DNA of 64,000 nucleotides from Shewanella putrefaciens (GCF_016406305.1 NZ_CP066369.1:4455894-4519893); one strand, 5' to 3'. Shown: positions 16,727-26,800, numbered from the stretch's first letter. Notes: generated from the sequence alone by a model not told the origin. Program-made: numbers and translations.

Positions 16727-16832
16727 AATTTTTTACCCTAAACACCCCAATTAGGAGCGACTTTTGGGGCTCATATCCAAACCTATGGCCAAAATGTACC
16801 TTATCACTCAGCCAAAGCTTAGCGTCCTGCCC

Positions 16833-18374
16833 TTAAAAACTCGGCAGAGTGCCCTTTGGCAGGTAAGTATTAAAGCTGGCTGTGTACAGCAGATCGGTTG
16901 CCGCTTCGATATCGGGGGCGAAATATCTGTCCTTATCATAATAGGCGACGACTTCACGTAACTCAGCCTTAGCCTTAGCCACAGCCGCACTCGGCATTAA
17001 TGGCGCACGGAAATCCAAACCTTGGGCCGCCGCCAATAACTCAATCGCCAATACGCCACGGGTGTTTTCGCTCATATCCCGCAAACGACGGGCCGCGAAG
17101 GTGGCCATAGACACATGATCCTCTTGGTTGGCCGAGGTCGGTAAGCTATCTACCGATGCAGGATGGGCGTAGGTTTTGTTTTCAGAGGCTAATGCCGCCG
17201 CCGTCACTTGGGCGATCATAAAGCCCGAGTTTACGCCGCCGTTTTTCACGAGGAATGGTGGCAATTTTGACAGACTAGAATCGATCAGCAGCGCGATACG
17301 ACGCTCGGCAATGGAGCCTAACTCGGCAATCGCAATCGCCAGATTATCCGCCGCCATCGCCACAGGCTCGGCGTGGAAGTTGCCGCCGGAGATAATATCG
17401 CCGGTATCTTGGAACACTAACGGATTGTCGGTCACGCCATTGGCCTCAGTGCCTAACACTTCGGCCGCGTGGCGAATTTGAGTTAAGCAAGCGCCTAAAA
17501 CCTGTGGTTGGCAGCGCAGTGAATAAGGATCTTGCACCTTTTCACAATTCACGTGGCTTAAGCTGATTTCAGACTCGTCGCCCAATAGATGGCGGAACAC
17601 CATGGCCGAATCGATTTGACCTTTTTGACCACGGGCGGCGTGGATGCGTGGGTCGAACGGGCTGCGGCTCCCCATAGCGGCCTCGACGCTCATAGCGCCA
17701 ATCACAGAGCTAGCGGCAAATAAGTCTTCGGCGTGGAACAAGCCTTCAAGTGCCAGTGCGGTAGAAGCCTGAGTGCCGTTTAATAAAGCTAAACCTTCTT
17801 TGGCCGCTAAATCGAGTGGCTTAAGGCCCGCGATTTCTAAGCCTTCGGCGGCGGAAATAATCTGCCCTTGATAGCTCATTTCGCCTTCGCCTAATAATGG
17901 CAGACACATATGTGCCAGTGGCGCTAAGTCGCCAGAGGCACCCACAGAACCCTTTTCAGGCACGCAAGGATAAACCTCGGCATTTACAAGGCTGATAAGG
18001 AAGTTAACCACCTCTAAACGAATGCCAGAGAAACCACGGCTTAAGGAGTTGATCTTTAACACCATCATCAGGCGCACTGTGGCGTCCTGCATATATTGGC
18101 CCGTGCCCGCCGCGTGGGATAACACGATAGAGCGTTGCAGTAATTGCAGATCTTCGGGCGCGATTTTAGTGTTGGCCAGCAGACCAAAACCTGTGTTGAT
18201 ACCATAAACCGTGCGGCCTTCATCCAATACCTTTTGCACGATTTGCGCGCTGGTGTTGATGTCGTTAATCGCCTCTGGCGCTAATTCTAACGTGAGTTTA
18301 TGGCGGCTGATTTCACGCAGTTGCGCCAAGCTTAAGCTGCCGGGCGTTAATACTAAATGATTGACTGATTTCAT
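16833..18374 (-). CDS. hutH: Histidine ammonia-lyase
   Basis: First step of histidine catabolism: L-histidine to trans-urocanate and ammonia, in the cytoplasm. The 513-aa length is typical. The Ala146-Ser147-Gly148 triad that forms the MIO prosthetic group lies in GSVGASGDLAPLAH. Other family blocks are YGINTGFG (about 58-65), QDPYSLRCQPQVLGA and NFHAEPVA. It is the last gene of the hutU-hutH pair (62-bp gap) and ends ahead of a strong terminator. Confidence 0.97.
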   Translation of the reverse strand: MKSVNHLVLTPGSLSLAQLREISRHKLTLELAPEAINDINTSAQIVQKVLDEGRTVYGINTGFGLLANTKIAPEDLQLLQRSIVLSHAAGTGQYMQDATVRLMMVLKINSLSRGFSGIRLEVVNFLISLVNAEVYPCVPEKGSVGASGDLAPLAHMCLPLLGEGEMSYQGQIISAAEGLEIAGLKPLDLAAKEGLALLNGTQASTALALEGLFHAEDLFAASSVIGAMSVEAAMGSRSPFDPRIHAARGQKGQIDSAMVFRHLLGDESEISLSHVNCEKVQDPYSLRCQPQVLGACLTQIRHAAEVLGTEANGVTDNPLVFQDTGDIISGGNFHAEPVAMAADNLAIAIAELGSIAERRIALLIDSSLSKLPPFLVKNGGVNSGFMIAQVTAAALASENKTYAHPASVDSLPTSANQEDHVSMATFAARRLRDMSENTRGVLAIELLAAAQGLDFRAPLMPSAAVAKAKAELREVVAYYDKDRYFAPDIEAATDLLYTASFNTYLPKGTLPSF

Positions 18375-18436
18375 TTTTATATCCGTATTGTTCTGGTTGT
18401 TTTTAACGGGCTGTTTAAACAGTGAGTCTTAAACTA

Positions 18437-20107
18437 TTAGTCTTTAAGCATGGGCAGATCTAAGCCCTGCTCTTTGGCGCAATTTTTAGCGATCTCGTAG
18501 CCCGCATCGGCGTGGCGCATTACGCCAGTCGCAGGGTCGTTCCACAGCACGCGGCCAACACGTTTTGCCGCAGCATCTGTGCCGTCACACACAATCACCA
18601 CTCCCGAATGTTGGCTAAAGCCCATGCCGACGCCGCCGCCGTGGTGCAAAGACACCCAAGTCGCGCCGCTTGCCGTATTCAATAGCGCGTTCAGTAATGG
18701 CCAGTCAGATACAGCGTCCGAGCCGTCCAGCATAGATTCGGTTTCACGGTTAGGGCTGGCGACTGAGCCTGAGTCTAAGTGGTCACGACCAATCACCACG
18801 GGCGCCGACAGTTCGCCGTTTTTCACCATTTCGTTAAAGGCGAGCGCCAAGCGAGCACGATCCTTTAAGCCCACCCAGCAAATACGCGCCGGCAGACCTT
18901 GGAAGGCGATACGCTCACGGGCCATATCTAACCAGTTGTGCAGGTGTGGATTGTCGGGGATCAACTCTTTCACTTTGGCGTCGGTCTTGTAGATATCCTC
19001 AGGATCGCCAGATAACGCGACCCAGCGGAATGGGCCTATGCCTTCACAGAACAGCGGACGAATATAAGCGGGCACAAAGCCCGGGAAATCAAAGGCATTT
19101 TTAACGCCGGTTTCGAAGGCCATCTGACGAATATTGTTGCCATAGTCTAAGGTCGCAGCGCCCGCCGCTTGCAGCTCCAGCATGGCTTGCACCTGTACCG
19201 CCATCGAGGCTTTAGCCGCTTTCACGACGGCCGCTTCATCGGTTTTACGCATGTCGGCTGCTTGCGCCATAGTCCAGCCCTGTGGCAAATAGCCGTTCAG
19301 CGGATCGTGGGCCGAGGTTTGGTCGGTGACGACATCTGGAGTAATGCCACGTTTAACTAGCTCGGCAAACACATCGGCGGCGTTGGCTAATAAACCCACT
19401 GACACTGGCTTACCAGAGCTATTCGCCTCTTCGATCATGGCGATGGCTTCGTCTAACGAAGTCGCTTTTTTATCGACATAACGGGTACGCAGACGAAAAT
19501 CGATACGGGTTTCGTCGACTTCACAGGCGAGCACTGAGAAGCCAGCCATAGTCCCCGCCAGCGTTTGCGCGCCGCCCATGCCGCCTAAGCCGCCGGTGAG
19601 GATCCATTTGCCCGCAGCGACACCATCAAAATGCTGCTTTGCCACCGAAACAAAGGTCTCGTAGGTGCCCTGGACAATACCTTGGGTACCGATATAAATC
19701 CAAGAACCCGCGGTCATCTGGCCATACATGGCCAAACCTAATTTATCTAACTCGTTGAAATGCTCCCAGTTAGCCCAATGGGGCACTAGGTTTGAGTTAG
19801 CGATTAACACCCGCGGTGCATCCGCGTGGGTGCGAAATACGCCCACAGGCTTGCCCGATTGCACTAATAGGGTTTCGTCATCTTCGAGGCGTTGTAAGAC
19901 TTCGATGATTTTGTCGTAGCAGTCCCAGTCGCGGGCCGCGCGGCCAATACCGCCGTAGACCACTAGGTCCTCGGGGCGCTCGGCCACATCGGGATGTAAG
20001 TTGTTCATTAACATGCGCATTGGCGCTTCGGTCAGCCAGCTTTTACAGCTTAATGTGCTGCCGTGCGGAGCAATAATACGGCGGCTTGGGTCGTGTCGCT
20101 TATCCAT
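18437..20107 (-). CDS. hutU: Urocanate hydratase (urocanase)
   Basis: Converts urocanate to imidazolonepropionate using tightly bound NAD+. The start is set at ATG 20107 (556 aa, the standard length), preceded by GAGGA; the TTG at 20125 has no such site. Family signatures include YGGIGRAARDWDCYDKI, TGGLGGMGGAQ (NAD-binding Gly-rich stretch), YQTSAHDPLNGY-like VTDQTSAHDPLNGYLP, and the C-terminal GGGVGMGFSQHSG. It is followed by hutH. The 116-bp gap after hutC may hold its own promoter; it contains a perfect CAAGAGCTCTTG palindrome at 20152-20163 whose role is unknown. Confidence 0.97.
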   Translation of the reverse strand: MDKRHDPSRRIIAPHGSTLSCKSWLTEAPMRMLMNNLHPDVAERPEDLVVYGGIGRAARDWDCYDKIIEVLQRLEDDETLLVQSGKPVGVFRTHADAPRVLIANSNLVPHWANWEHFNELDKLGLAMYGQMTAGSWIYIGTQGIVQGTYETFVSVAKQHFDGVAAGKWILTGGLGGMGGAQTLAGTMAGFSVLACEVDETRIDFRLRTRYVDKKATSLDEAIAMIEEANSSGKPVSVGLLANAADVFAELVKRGITPDVVTDQTSAHDPLNGYLPQGWTMAQAADMRKTDEAAVVKAAKASMAVQVQAMLELQAAGAATLDYGNNIRQMAFETGVKNAFDFPGFVPAYIRPLFCEGIGPFRWVALSGDPEDIYKTDAKVKELIPDNPHLHNWLDMARERIAFQGLPARICWVGLKDRARLALAFNEMVKNGELSAPVVIGRDHLDSGSVASPNRETESMLDGSDAVSDWPLLNALLNTASGATWVSLHHGGGVGMGFSQHSGVVIVCDGTDAAAKRVGRVLWNDPATGVMRHADAGYEIAKNCAKEQGLDLPMLKD

Positions 20108-20223
20108 TGAGATGTCCTCTTTCAACCTGTTGAACTCGCACGCTTTGCGGGCAAGAGCTCTTGTTTTTATTGTGTTTTATAATCGTCTAAAGGGATTAGC
20201 CTTTAGTGGTGATTGACTCGCGT

Positions 20224-20931
20224 TTACTTGCTAAACGTTAAATGGCCGCCGAGTTTAAAACGGCTGCCGGGGTGTACTAATTTGGCAAAACTCACTACCC
20301 CTTGGCGTGACCAAGTGCGGCGTGAAATCTGTAAACAGGGCTCGCTCGCACTGATGGCTAACCTCTGCTGGAGCTCACTACTGGCAATAATCGCCTCTAT
20401 GGTGTGGTGCGCCTCGGTTAGCGGCGCCACCTGGGACAAGTATTCATGGGGTGTTTGCAAGCTAAAATCCTGCACTAGGTAGTCGGGGGCAAAAGCGGGA
20501 TTCACATAACGTTCCTCCACCTGCAGTGGTAAGCCCTGCTCGCAATGCACTAATACCGAATGAAAAACCGCACTGCCTAGCTCAAGCCCTAGGGCGATGG
20601 CGATAGGCGCAGTGGCATTGACTTGCTGCAGCGCTAACTGTTTAACACTGTAACCGTGGCCGCGATCTTTTATCTCGTCGGCAATATTGCGAATGGCGAG
20701 CATGGAGGATTGCGACTTCCGCCCCGCCACAAAAGTCCCTAAACCTTGGGAGCGTTCGAGCACACCGTTATCTGTGAGTTCGGTTAATGCGCGGCGCGCC
20801 GTCATCCTGCTGCAGGTAAATAGCTCGGCAAGCTGATTCTCGGAAGGCACGCGAGCGCTTTCTTCCCACTCACCGGACTCGATACAGCTGATAATGTATT
20901 GCTTAATTTCTGCAAACTTAGGAATAGCCAA
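20224..20931 (-). CDS. hutC: Histidine utilisation repressor HutC (GntR family)
   Basis: A 235-aa regulator with an N-terminal GntR winged helix (residues about 5-70; RVPSENQLAELFTCSRMTARRALTEL region) and a UTRA effector domain (residues about 90-230) of the HutC subfamily, which senses urocanate. It is divergent from hutI and upstream of hutUH on the same strand. The palindrome at 21005-21018 between hutC and hutI is its probable operator, giving autoregulation and control of both transcripts. Confidence 0.93.
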   Translation of the reverse strand: MAIPKFAEIKQYIISCIESGEWEESARVPSENQLAELFTCSRMTARRALTELTDNGVLERSQGLGTFVAGRKSQSSMLAIRNIADEIKDRGHGYSVKQLALQQVNATAPIAIALGLELGSAVFHSVLVHCEQGLPLQVEERYVNPAFAPDYLVQDFSLQTPHEYLSQVAPLTEAHHTIEAIIASSELQQRLAISASEPCLQISRRTWSRQGVVSFAKLVHPGSRFKLGGHLTFSK

Positions 20932-21004
20932 AACATTTCCTCGGAATAAAAATCTAGGTGCTCGTCACTCTTTCAAACGTTCAAAATTGCGGCTACAATC
21001 CTAG

Positions 21005-21018
21005 CTTGTATATACAAG
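21005..21018. promoter_or_regulatory. HutC-type operator in the hutC-hutI intergenic region
   Basis: CTTGTATATACAAG is a perfect 14-bp palindrome that matches the TTGTATATACAA type of HutC site. A partial second copy (ATACAAG at 21022-21028) follows. Upstream, a TACAAT -10 (20994-20999) with a weak TTTCAA -35 would place the hutI start inside the palindrome, so repressor binding would block it. Confidence 0.75.
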
Positions 21019-21096
21019 TAAATACAAGCTAGCTCACATAACTTTCGATAATAAAGAATTTGCAGGGCGAAAATGCCAACGCAACGAGGGATAAAA

Positions 21097-22323
21097 ATGT
21101 CTTGGGATCAAGTTTGGATAGACGTTAACTTAGCGACAATGGACCCTTCAATATCAGCACCTTATGGTGCGATTACCGATGCAGCCATTGCCGTAAAAGA
21201 CGGTAAAATTGCCTGGCTTGGGCCACGCAGCGAACTGCCCGCCTTCGATGTATTGGCAATTCCTGTTTACAGGGGTAAAGGCGGCTGGATCACTCCAGGA
21301 TTGATCGACGCCCATACTCACTTGGTTTTTGCGGGCAATCGCGCCAATGAATTTGAGCTACGCCTAAAGGGCGCCACCTATGAGGAAATTGCCCGCGCCG
21401 GCGGTGGGATTATTTCCACCGTCAAGGCCTGCCGTGAGGCGGATGAAGCAGAACTTTTTGAATTGGGTCGCCAACGCTTAAACGCCCTTGCCAAAGAAGG
21501 GGTCACCACGGTTGAAATTAAGTCTGGCTATGGCTTAGATACTGAAACTGAATTAAAAATTCTGCGTGTCGCCCGCGAACTCGGTAAACATCACCATGTG
21601 GATGTTAAAACCACCTTCCTCGGTGCCCACGCCATCCCGCCGGAATATAAAGACAATAGCGACGGCTATGTCGACTTAATTATCAATAAGATGCTGCCCG
21701 CAGTGCTCAAAGAAAACCTCGCCGATGCGGTGGATGTGTTCTGCGAAAATATCGCCTTCAATCTTGAGCAAACCGAGCGAGTACTGAGCGCCGCTAAAGC
21801 CGCAGGCTTAGAAATTAAGCTCCATGCCGAGCAGTTAACCAATATGGGCGGCAGCGCACTGGCCGCACGTCTTGGCGCTAAGTCGGTGGATCATATCGAA
21901 TATTTAGATGAAGCTGGCGTAAAAGCCTTGAGTGAAAGCGGCACCTGCGCCGTGCTACTGCCGGGCGCGTTTTACTTTTTACGGGAAACCCAAAAGCCAC
22001 CCATAGATTTACTGCGCCAATATGGCGTGCCTATGGTGCTGGCAAGCGACTTTAACCCCGGCTCATCGCCCATTTGCTCGACCCTGTTAATGCTCAATAT
22101 GGGTTGCACCCTATTCCGCTTAACCCCAGAGGAAGCCTTAGCTGGCTTAACATTAAACGCCGCCAAAGCACTAGGGATTGAAAATAAGGTCGGCAGTTTA
22201 ATGGTCGGCAAACAGGCGGATTTCTGCCTATGGGATATTTCAACCCCAGCACAGCTAGCCTATTCCTACGGCGTAAACCCCTGTAAGGATGTAGTGAAAA
22301 ACGGCAAGCTTATTCATCAATAA
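21097..22323 (+). CDS. hutI: Imidazolonepropionase
   Basis: Third step of histidine breakdown: hydrolysis of imidazolone-5-propionate to N-formimino-L-glutamate by a metal-dependent amidohydrolase. The start is set at ATG 21097 (408 aa, SD GAGGG 6 nt before). The in-frame ATG at 21073 would add eight residues. Metal-binding and catalytic motifs seen are DAHTHLVFAGNR, TTFLGAHAIPPEY, KLHAEQLTNMGG, SVDHIEYL and LASDFNPGSSP. It is transcribed away from hutC. Confidence 0.97.
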   Translation: MSWDQVWIDVNLATMDPSISAPYGAITDAAIAVKDGKIAWLGPRSELPAFDVLAIPVYRGKGGWITPGLIDAHTHLVFAGNRANEFELRLKGATYEEIARAGGGIISTVKACREADEAELFELGRQRLNALAKEGVTTVEIKSGYGLDTETELKILRVARELGKHHHVDVKTTFLGAHAIPPEYKDNSDGYVDLIINKMLPAVLKENLADAVDVFCENIAFNLEQTERVLSAAKAAGLEIKLHAEQLTNMGGSALAARLGAKSVDHIEYLDEAGVKALSESGTCAVLLPGAFYFLRETQKPPIDLLRQYGVPMVLASDFNPGSSPICSTLLMLNMGCTLFRLTPEEALAGLTLNAAKALGIENKVGSLMVGKQADFCLWDISTPAQLAYSYGVNPCKDVVKNGKLIHQ

Positions 22324-22672
22324 ACGGCTAAAGCGTAAGATGAATTATGTTTTGCTGAATTAACGCTTGCTTAAATAAAGTCTTTTAACTGTAAGCCAAG
22401 CGGGGATAACTAAAATCCCCATTTGAATTACCACTTAACGATGGCAGACAAGGTAAGTATCTTCCGAGATCCCACGTATACCTCTCCCCTACATTCGGCA
22501 CTAAATTAGGGCTCATCCCAACAAATTTATTCCCTATCGCACTTATTGCAATAATGTAATAATTACGTGTAATGTATGTAGCTCACAATATAAGCGACTA
22601 GCTTACATAGTTGTTGATTGATTCATCTATAAATCATTTTTAAAGGACATTTGTCGTAAGGATACACTCTTC
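22324..22672. other. Intergenic region with imperfect inverted repeat
   Basis: 349 bp between hutI and the next plus-strand gene. I see no ORF. TATGTAGCT (22575-22583) and AGCTTACATA (22600-22609) form an imperfect inverted repeat about 65 bp before the lipoprotein start, a possible regulator site for that operon. Confidence 0.3.
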
Positions 22673-23224
22673 ATGAAGCAATTTTTGCTACTAATCTGTG
22701 TCGGCTGGCTGTTAAGCGGTTGCATACAACCCATCTCAAAGTTAAAAAACGATCAAGACAGGCCGCTCGATAGCAACACAGGCTATTTACTGATGTCGGT
22801 GGATACCAATGTAGACTTACACAGCATAATGCTTAGCGGCACTAAATACCTGCAACTGACTGCACAAGATTTAAAATTTGGTTCTAATTATATTATGGTT
22901 GATGTGCCTGCCGGCGACTATGAAATTAGCGATATTAAATTAAATCGCTATCTAGTAATAGAACTAACCGATGACATATGGAATTTCCATGTTGAACCTG
23001 GAAAAATAAACTATATTGGCCACTTAAGTGTTGATGCAATCTGGAGTTATTATTCATTTGATGGCGTTAGAGCTATTTTAGAAAACCAATCAACCAACGC
23101 ACTCGAGTATTTAGAACGTCATTTCCCTAAGATTTATCAAGCAAGAGGACTCAATTACGCAGGCCCTGGAGAAGATCATTTCTTTGAGTACGCCCGTAAA
23201 GTTAAAGAAGGGACTGTACAATGA
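22673..23224 (+). CDS. Putative lipoprotein of unknown function
   Basis: A 183-residue protein with a lipoprotein signal: hydrophobic residues 4-13 then the lipobox LLSGC, with Cys17 as the lipidated residue. The remainder is a beta-rich domain with a PAGDYEI motif, as in small lipoproteins of the DUF2846-like type, and an aromatic-rich C-terminal half. I cannot name it. It overlaps the S9 peptidase gene by 4 bp (ATGA), so the two are translationally coupled and probably act together in the envelope. Confidence 0.75.
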   Translation: MKQFLLLICVGWLLSGCIQPISKLKNDQDRPLDSNTGYLLMSVDTNVDLHSIMLSGTKYLQLTAQDLKFGSNYIMVDVPAGDYEISDIKLNRYLVIELTDDIWNFHVEPGKINYIGHLSVDAIWSYYSFDGVRAILENQSTNALEYLERHFPKIYQARGLNYAGPGEDHFFEYARKVKEGTVQ

Positions 23225-26094
23225 AAAATATATTTTTACTCTTTACTTTCATATTTGGATTAAGTGCAATTCATTCCATTGCATCGCCCATTCCTGCAAA
23301 TAAATTATTTGCCAACTCAGCATTAAGCAACCTGCAATTTTCACCCGATGAAAAATATATTTCTGGCGAAGTCATCGAGGACAAAGGTAAGTTTTTATCA
23401 TTAATTGATGTAGCAACCAATGAATATACTAATATTATTCAGCTAGATGCCGATGAAAGCATTACAGAGTATGCTTGGCTCGATAATAACAGTATCTACG
23501 TAAAATATTTGCAAGGTCGGAACAGTTTTCAAGCCGTGCTAGACATAATCCACAAGGATGGCGTTGTCCGTTCAAAAACCAACCGATTAATGTTTGAAGG
23601 CTCCCTAGTTAGGATAAAACCTAATTCAGGAACCCTATTATATGGTTATGCCAGCCGTAATAGTGAATACCAAAAATTATACGAAGTCACAGTAAATGAA
23701 TTAAAGAATAAGGCATTTTCATCAAAAAACTTAGTTGATGATGATCTTCGGAATGTTTTTGGCTATTTCTTTGATGAAAATAAAGAAATGCTGTTTGCAT
23801 TAACGCTGGATAAAGATGCCAAAAAAGTTAATTTCCATTATAGACCCCTTGCGAATAAAAACTGGCAACATTTATTTAGTTTGACATCGGGTAAAGAAAC
23901 CTTTATCCCGCAACATATTATCGACAATAACACCATGTATGTGCTTAGTAATAAGAGCACAGATAAAGTCGCATTGCATAAATTCGATATAAAACAGCAA
24001 AAAGTGACCGAACTCGTTTATGAAAACCAAAAATTTGATTTAATAGACAGTACTTTTGATGAAAACAATCAATTGCAATCCGTATCATTTTATGAAAATG
24101 GCCAGTTAAATACACAATATTTTGATCAAGAAGCTAATCTCCAACAGGCAGTATTTAAGCATTCATTTCCAAATAAGCATACTGTAGTGACAGCGACCTC
24201 ACCAAGTGGCAAATTCAGTGCATTATATGTTTATGCTTCTGATGATCCTGGCACTCGCTACGTCTATAACAACGAGACGAAAAAAGCGTTTTTACTCTCT
24301 AAAGTGCTACCCAATCTCGAAGGCTACACCTTAAGTAAAACCGAAGCCTTTACGGTTGAATCCGATACTGGCGTATCCGTCGAGTCATACCTCACACTGC
24401 CCCAATCGGATAATGCAAATGGCGTGCTGTTAGTTATGCCTCACGGCGGCCCAGTTGGTATCCGCGATTACGATGGCTTTAATCCCGAGAGCCAATACTT
24501 CACTAGCAGAGGATTTGCGGTATTAAGGGTGAATTTCCGCGGCTCAGCTGGATATGGCAAAGCCTTTCTTGAAGGTGGTGTAGGTCAATTTGGATTAGAC
24601 ATAGAAAAAGATATCACTGCAGCGGTGGAACATGTTCGAGCGAAACACCAATTTAAGCGTAGCTGCGCTATAGGTGCCAGTTATGGTGGCTACTCATCTG
24701 TGATGCTCGCCATTAAACATCCAGATCAATATCAATGTGTTGTCGGCGCATACGGTGTTTACGATCTACCTTTACTCTTTAATTCCAGCAATATCACAGC
24801 AACCGAAGAATTTCGTCAAATGACGGCAAATACCGTCGGTAAATACAGCGCTGAATTAAAGGCAACATCACCGGTTTATTTGTCCGATAAAATTGATGTT
24901 CCCCTACTATTAATTGCTGGCACTGAGGATATGACCGCCGAGCTAGAACATAGCCACAGACTTGAATATGTCTTAAAAGCGAGGGGGCGAGCACCAGAAA
25001 CCTTGTATTACAAGAAAACAGGACACGGACACACTAGTCTCTATTGGCTGCAGCATGAAACTATTAGCACGGCAGATTTTTTACAGCGCACATTAGAGCT
25101 GCCTGAGTACGAATCTACAGTCACGGATAAAAAGAAGTTAGCCGCACTCGCCGAAGATTATGTGACCCTTGGTGATGCCCGTAACTGGGAGACTAAGATA
25201 GAACTCAATAAAGGGCTAGCCATGGAGTATTACCTCAGGGCAGCAAAAATGGGCAGTGGCCGAGCAAGCTTTCTCGTTGGCATTAAGCATTATGATAATG
25301 AAGAAAAGCTCGCTTCCATTTCTTGGTTCGAAAAAGCAGCTGAAGCAGATTTTGCGCCAGCTAACTATATGCTAGGACTGATGTTCACTGGTGAAGATGG
25401 CATGGCCATAGATCTGGCCAAATCCTTTCACTATTTTGAATTAGCCAATGAGCAAGGTGCCGACGCTAGGGCAAGGCTAATGATGGCCAAAGCGTTATGC
25501 ACTGGCGCTGGTGTTAGCAAAGACGTAAGTCGCTGTGCAGAACTCCTTGCCTTGTCTGACTTGAAAGCTAAGCCCACTTACTTACAAAAAAATGAAGTCA
25601 CTAAAGCGAGTTTGTCTTTGCAATCACAGGTAATTGCTGAGATTTTTGCTGAGACTGACTTTAATTCGAGTGAGTTGCAGCTATTGCAGAATATGATAAA
25701 TAGCGAGCTGAAAATTAAGCTAAACCCTTTGTCTCTCGATGATGTAGCGGCAGGCATTATCATTGATTCCACGGGAAGCAAGGGTAAGAGTGAGATCCAA
25801 GTTGCTAAAAACATAAAGTTTAATCCCGGAGATGTTATTGGGACTGTATTTGCAGTTGATATGGCATCCAAGCAAGACAATGTTGGTTTAACGTGCAACT
25901 GGAGTTACCTAGACGCCGAAGGAAATAGCAAATCACTCCATAATCATTTGCTATGGGGCAATAGCGATAATCAGGAGTGGAGCTGCACTCACAAAATACT
26001 TCCTGAGGATCAGTCAACAGGGACGTATATAGTCACCTTACGTGATCTGTCGGATAGTGTCTTGTTAGTAAAAGAATTTACCATGGTTCAATAA
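23221..26094 (+). CDS. S9 family (prolyl oligopeptidase-type) peptidase with Sel1-like repeats
   Basis: A 957-aa protein with a signal peptide (about 1-22, ending SIA-SP). Residues about 25-370 look like the beta-propeller of S9 peptidases. Residues about 385-640 form the alpha/beta hydrolase domain with the Ser487 nucleophile in GASYGGYSS, Asp570 in GTEDM and His602 in GHGH. Residues about 640-780 contain Sel1-type helical repeats (YYLRAAKMGSGRASFLVG, WFEKAAEADFAPANYMLG, YFELANEQGADARARLMM). About 170 further residues form an unassigned C-terminal domain. The peptidase half is a confident call. The Sel1 and tail fusion is unusual and suggests a protein-interaction platform. Confidence 0.85.
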   Translation: MKNIFLLFTFIFGLSAIHSIASPIPANKLFANSALSNLQFSPDEKYISGEVIEDKGKFLSLIDVATNEYTNIIQLDADESITEYAWLDNNSIYVKYLQGRNSFQAVLDIIHKDGVVRSKTNRLMFEGSLVRIKPNSGTLLYGYASRNSEYQKLYEVTVNELKNKAFSSKNLVDDDLRNVFGYFFDENKEMLFALTLDKDAKKVNFHYRPLANKNWQHLFSLTSGKETFIPQHIIDNNTMYVLSNKSTDKVALHKFDIKQQKVTELVYENQKFDLIDSTFDENNQLQSVSFYENGQLNTQYFDQEANLQQAVFKHSFPNKHTVVTATSPSGKFSALYVYASDDPGTRYVYNNETKKAFLLSKVLPNLEGYTLSKTEAFTVESDTGVSVESYLTLPQSDNANGVLLVMPHGGPVGIRDYDGFNPESQYFTSRGFAVLRVNFRGSAGYGKAFLEGGVGQFGLDIEKDITAAVEHVRAKHQFKRSCAIGASYGGYSSVMLAIKHPDQYQCVVGAYGVYDLPLLFNSSNITATEEFRQMTANTVGKYSAELKATSPVYLSDKIDVPLLLIAGTEDMTAELEHSHRLEYVLKARGRAPETLYYKKTGHGHTSLYWLQHETISTADFLQRTLELPEYESTVTDKKKLAALAEDYVTLGDARNWETKIELNKGLAMEYYLRAAKMGSGRASFLVGIKHYDNEEKLASISWFEKAAEADFAPANYMLGLMFTGEDGMAIDLAKSFHYFELANEQGADARARLMMAKALCTGAGVSKDVSRCAELLALSDLKAKPTYLQKNEVTKASLSLQSQVIAEIFAETDFNSSELQLLQNMINSELKIKLNPLSLDDVAAGIIIDSTGSKGKSEIQVAKNIKFNPGDVIGTVFAVDMASKQDNVGLTCNWSYLDAEGNSKSLHNHLLWGNSDNQEWSCTHKILPEDQSTGTYIVTLRDLSDSVLLVKEFTMVQ

Positions 26095-26800
26095 TTGACA
26101 ATGACGCGTCCAGGCAACACTTAATGATGACCGTATGATGTTCCACGGAGTATAGCTTCTAGGAGTGGTGTTACTGCGCTTGAGCTTATCTCGCAACAAG
26201 TCGCTCTGAAAAGTCCCTCTGAACCACTCAGGTACAGAGGGACAGCTTAGGCCTCATCCTTCCAACAAAGTAAGCTAAAATTCGGAGCTGCCATTTAAAT
26301 ATTTTGCCCTTTTCACCAACCAAGCGAGACTCAAATCAATGCAGTTTCAGCCCTAAACTGCATTTTATTCCTCGAACTCACTATTTCGCTGGCACCCCAA
26401 AAAATCTGCACCTTTAAATAATCAACAGAATAAAATAAATAAACAACACAGCATTCAATTAACTATTCATAACGCTAGTTACAGCACATATAAATATCAA
26501 TTTATAGAACGGCAAACTGATTAGTGTCTGCATAAACCCTAAATAAATATTGAGCCGAAAAAGATCATTCATTTCGATTTAATACGCCCGATATTAGCAA
26601 GATAAGTCATTAAAATCGCCCTTTAAAGCCGATATCGGACACAAAAAATTAACAGCGATTACACTTTCATGACATTTTGATTGTGGCATAATGCGGCGGT
26701 TTTTCTCGATTATCACGCTTTAATCGATTGGAACAACATAATTCTGGGGTCCAGTATTGGCCGATATAAGGCCAAACTGAAAATAAAATAATAATGAGTA
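26095..26800. other. 706-bp intergenic region with two hairpins
   Basis: No convincing ORF. It holds a 9-bp inverted repeat (GTCCCTCTG 26213-26221 / CAGAGGGAC 26235-26243) and a terminator-like hairpin at 26338-26368. From about 26400 the sequence is strongly AT-rich and must include the promoter of the nuclease gene. A CATAAT with extended -10 character lies at 26687-26692 but has only a poor -35. Confidence 0.4.
26338..26368 (+). terminator. Terminator-like hairpin, about 240 bp after the S9 peptidase gene
   Basis: AATGCAGTTT (26338-26347) pairs perfectly with AAACTGCATT (26355-26364) around CAGCCCT, followed by TTATT. It is far from the preceding stop codon, so it may terminate either a long 3' UTR or a separate small RNA. 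Confidence 0.55.

Larger units (their letters stand above)
16188..16832. other. 645-bp AT-rich region upstream of fdnG and downstream of hutH
   Basis: It contains the fdnG promoter region, a 14-bp palindrome at 16326-16339, three copies of GGTTATA at 16503, 16533 and 16570 (30 and 37 bp apart), and the hutH terminator at 16702-16726. The minus-strand open frame at 16374-16568 has a hydrophobic but featureless product and no clear ribosome-binding site, so I do not call it a gene. Confidence 0.5.

Noticed and set aside
20152..20163. CAAGAGCTCTTG palindrome before hutU as a second HutC operator
   Set aside because: It does not match the TTGTATATACAA-type site seen between hutC and hutI.
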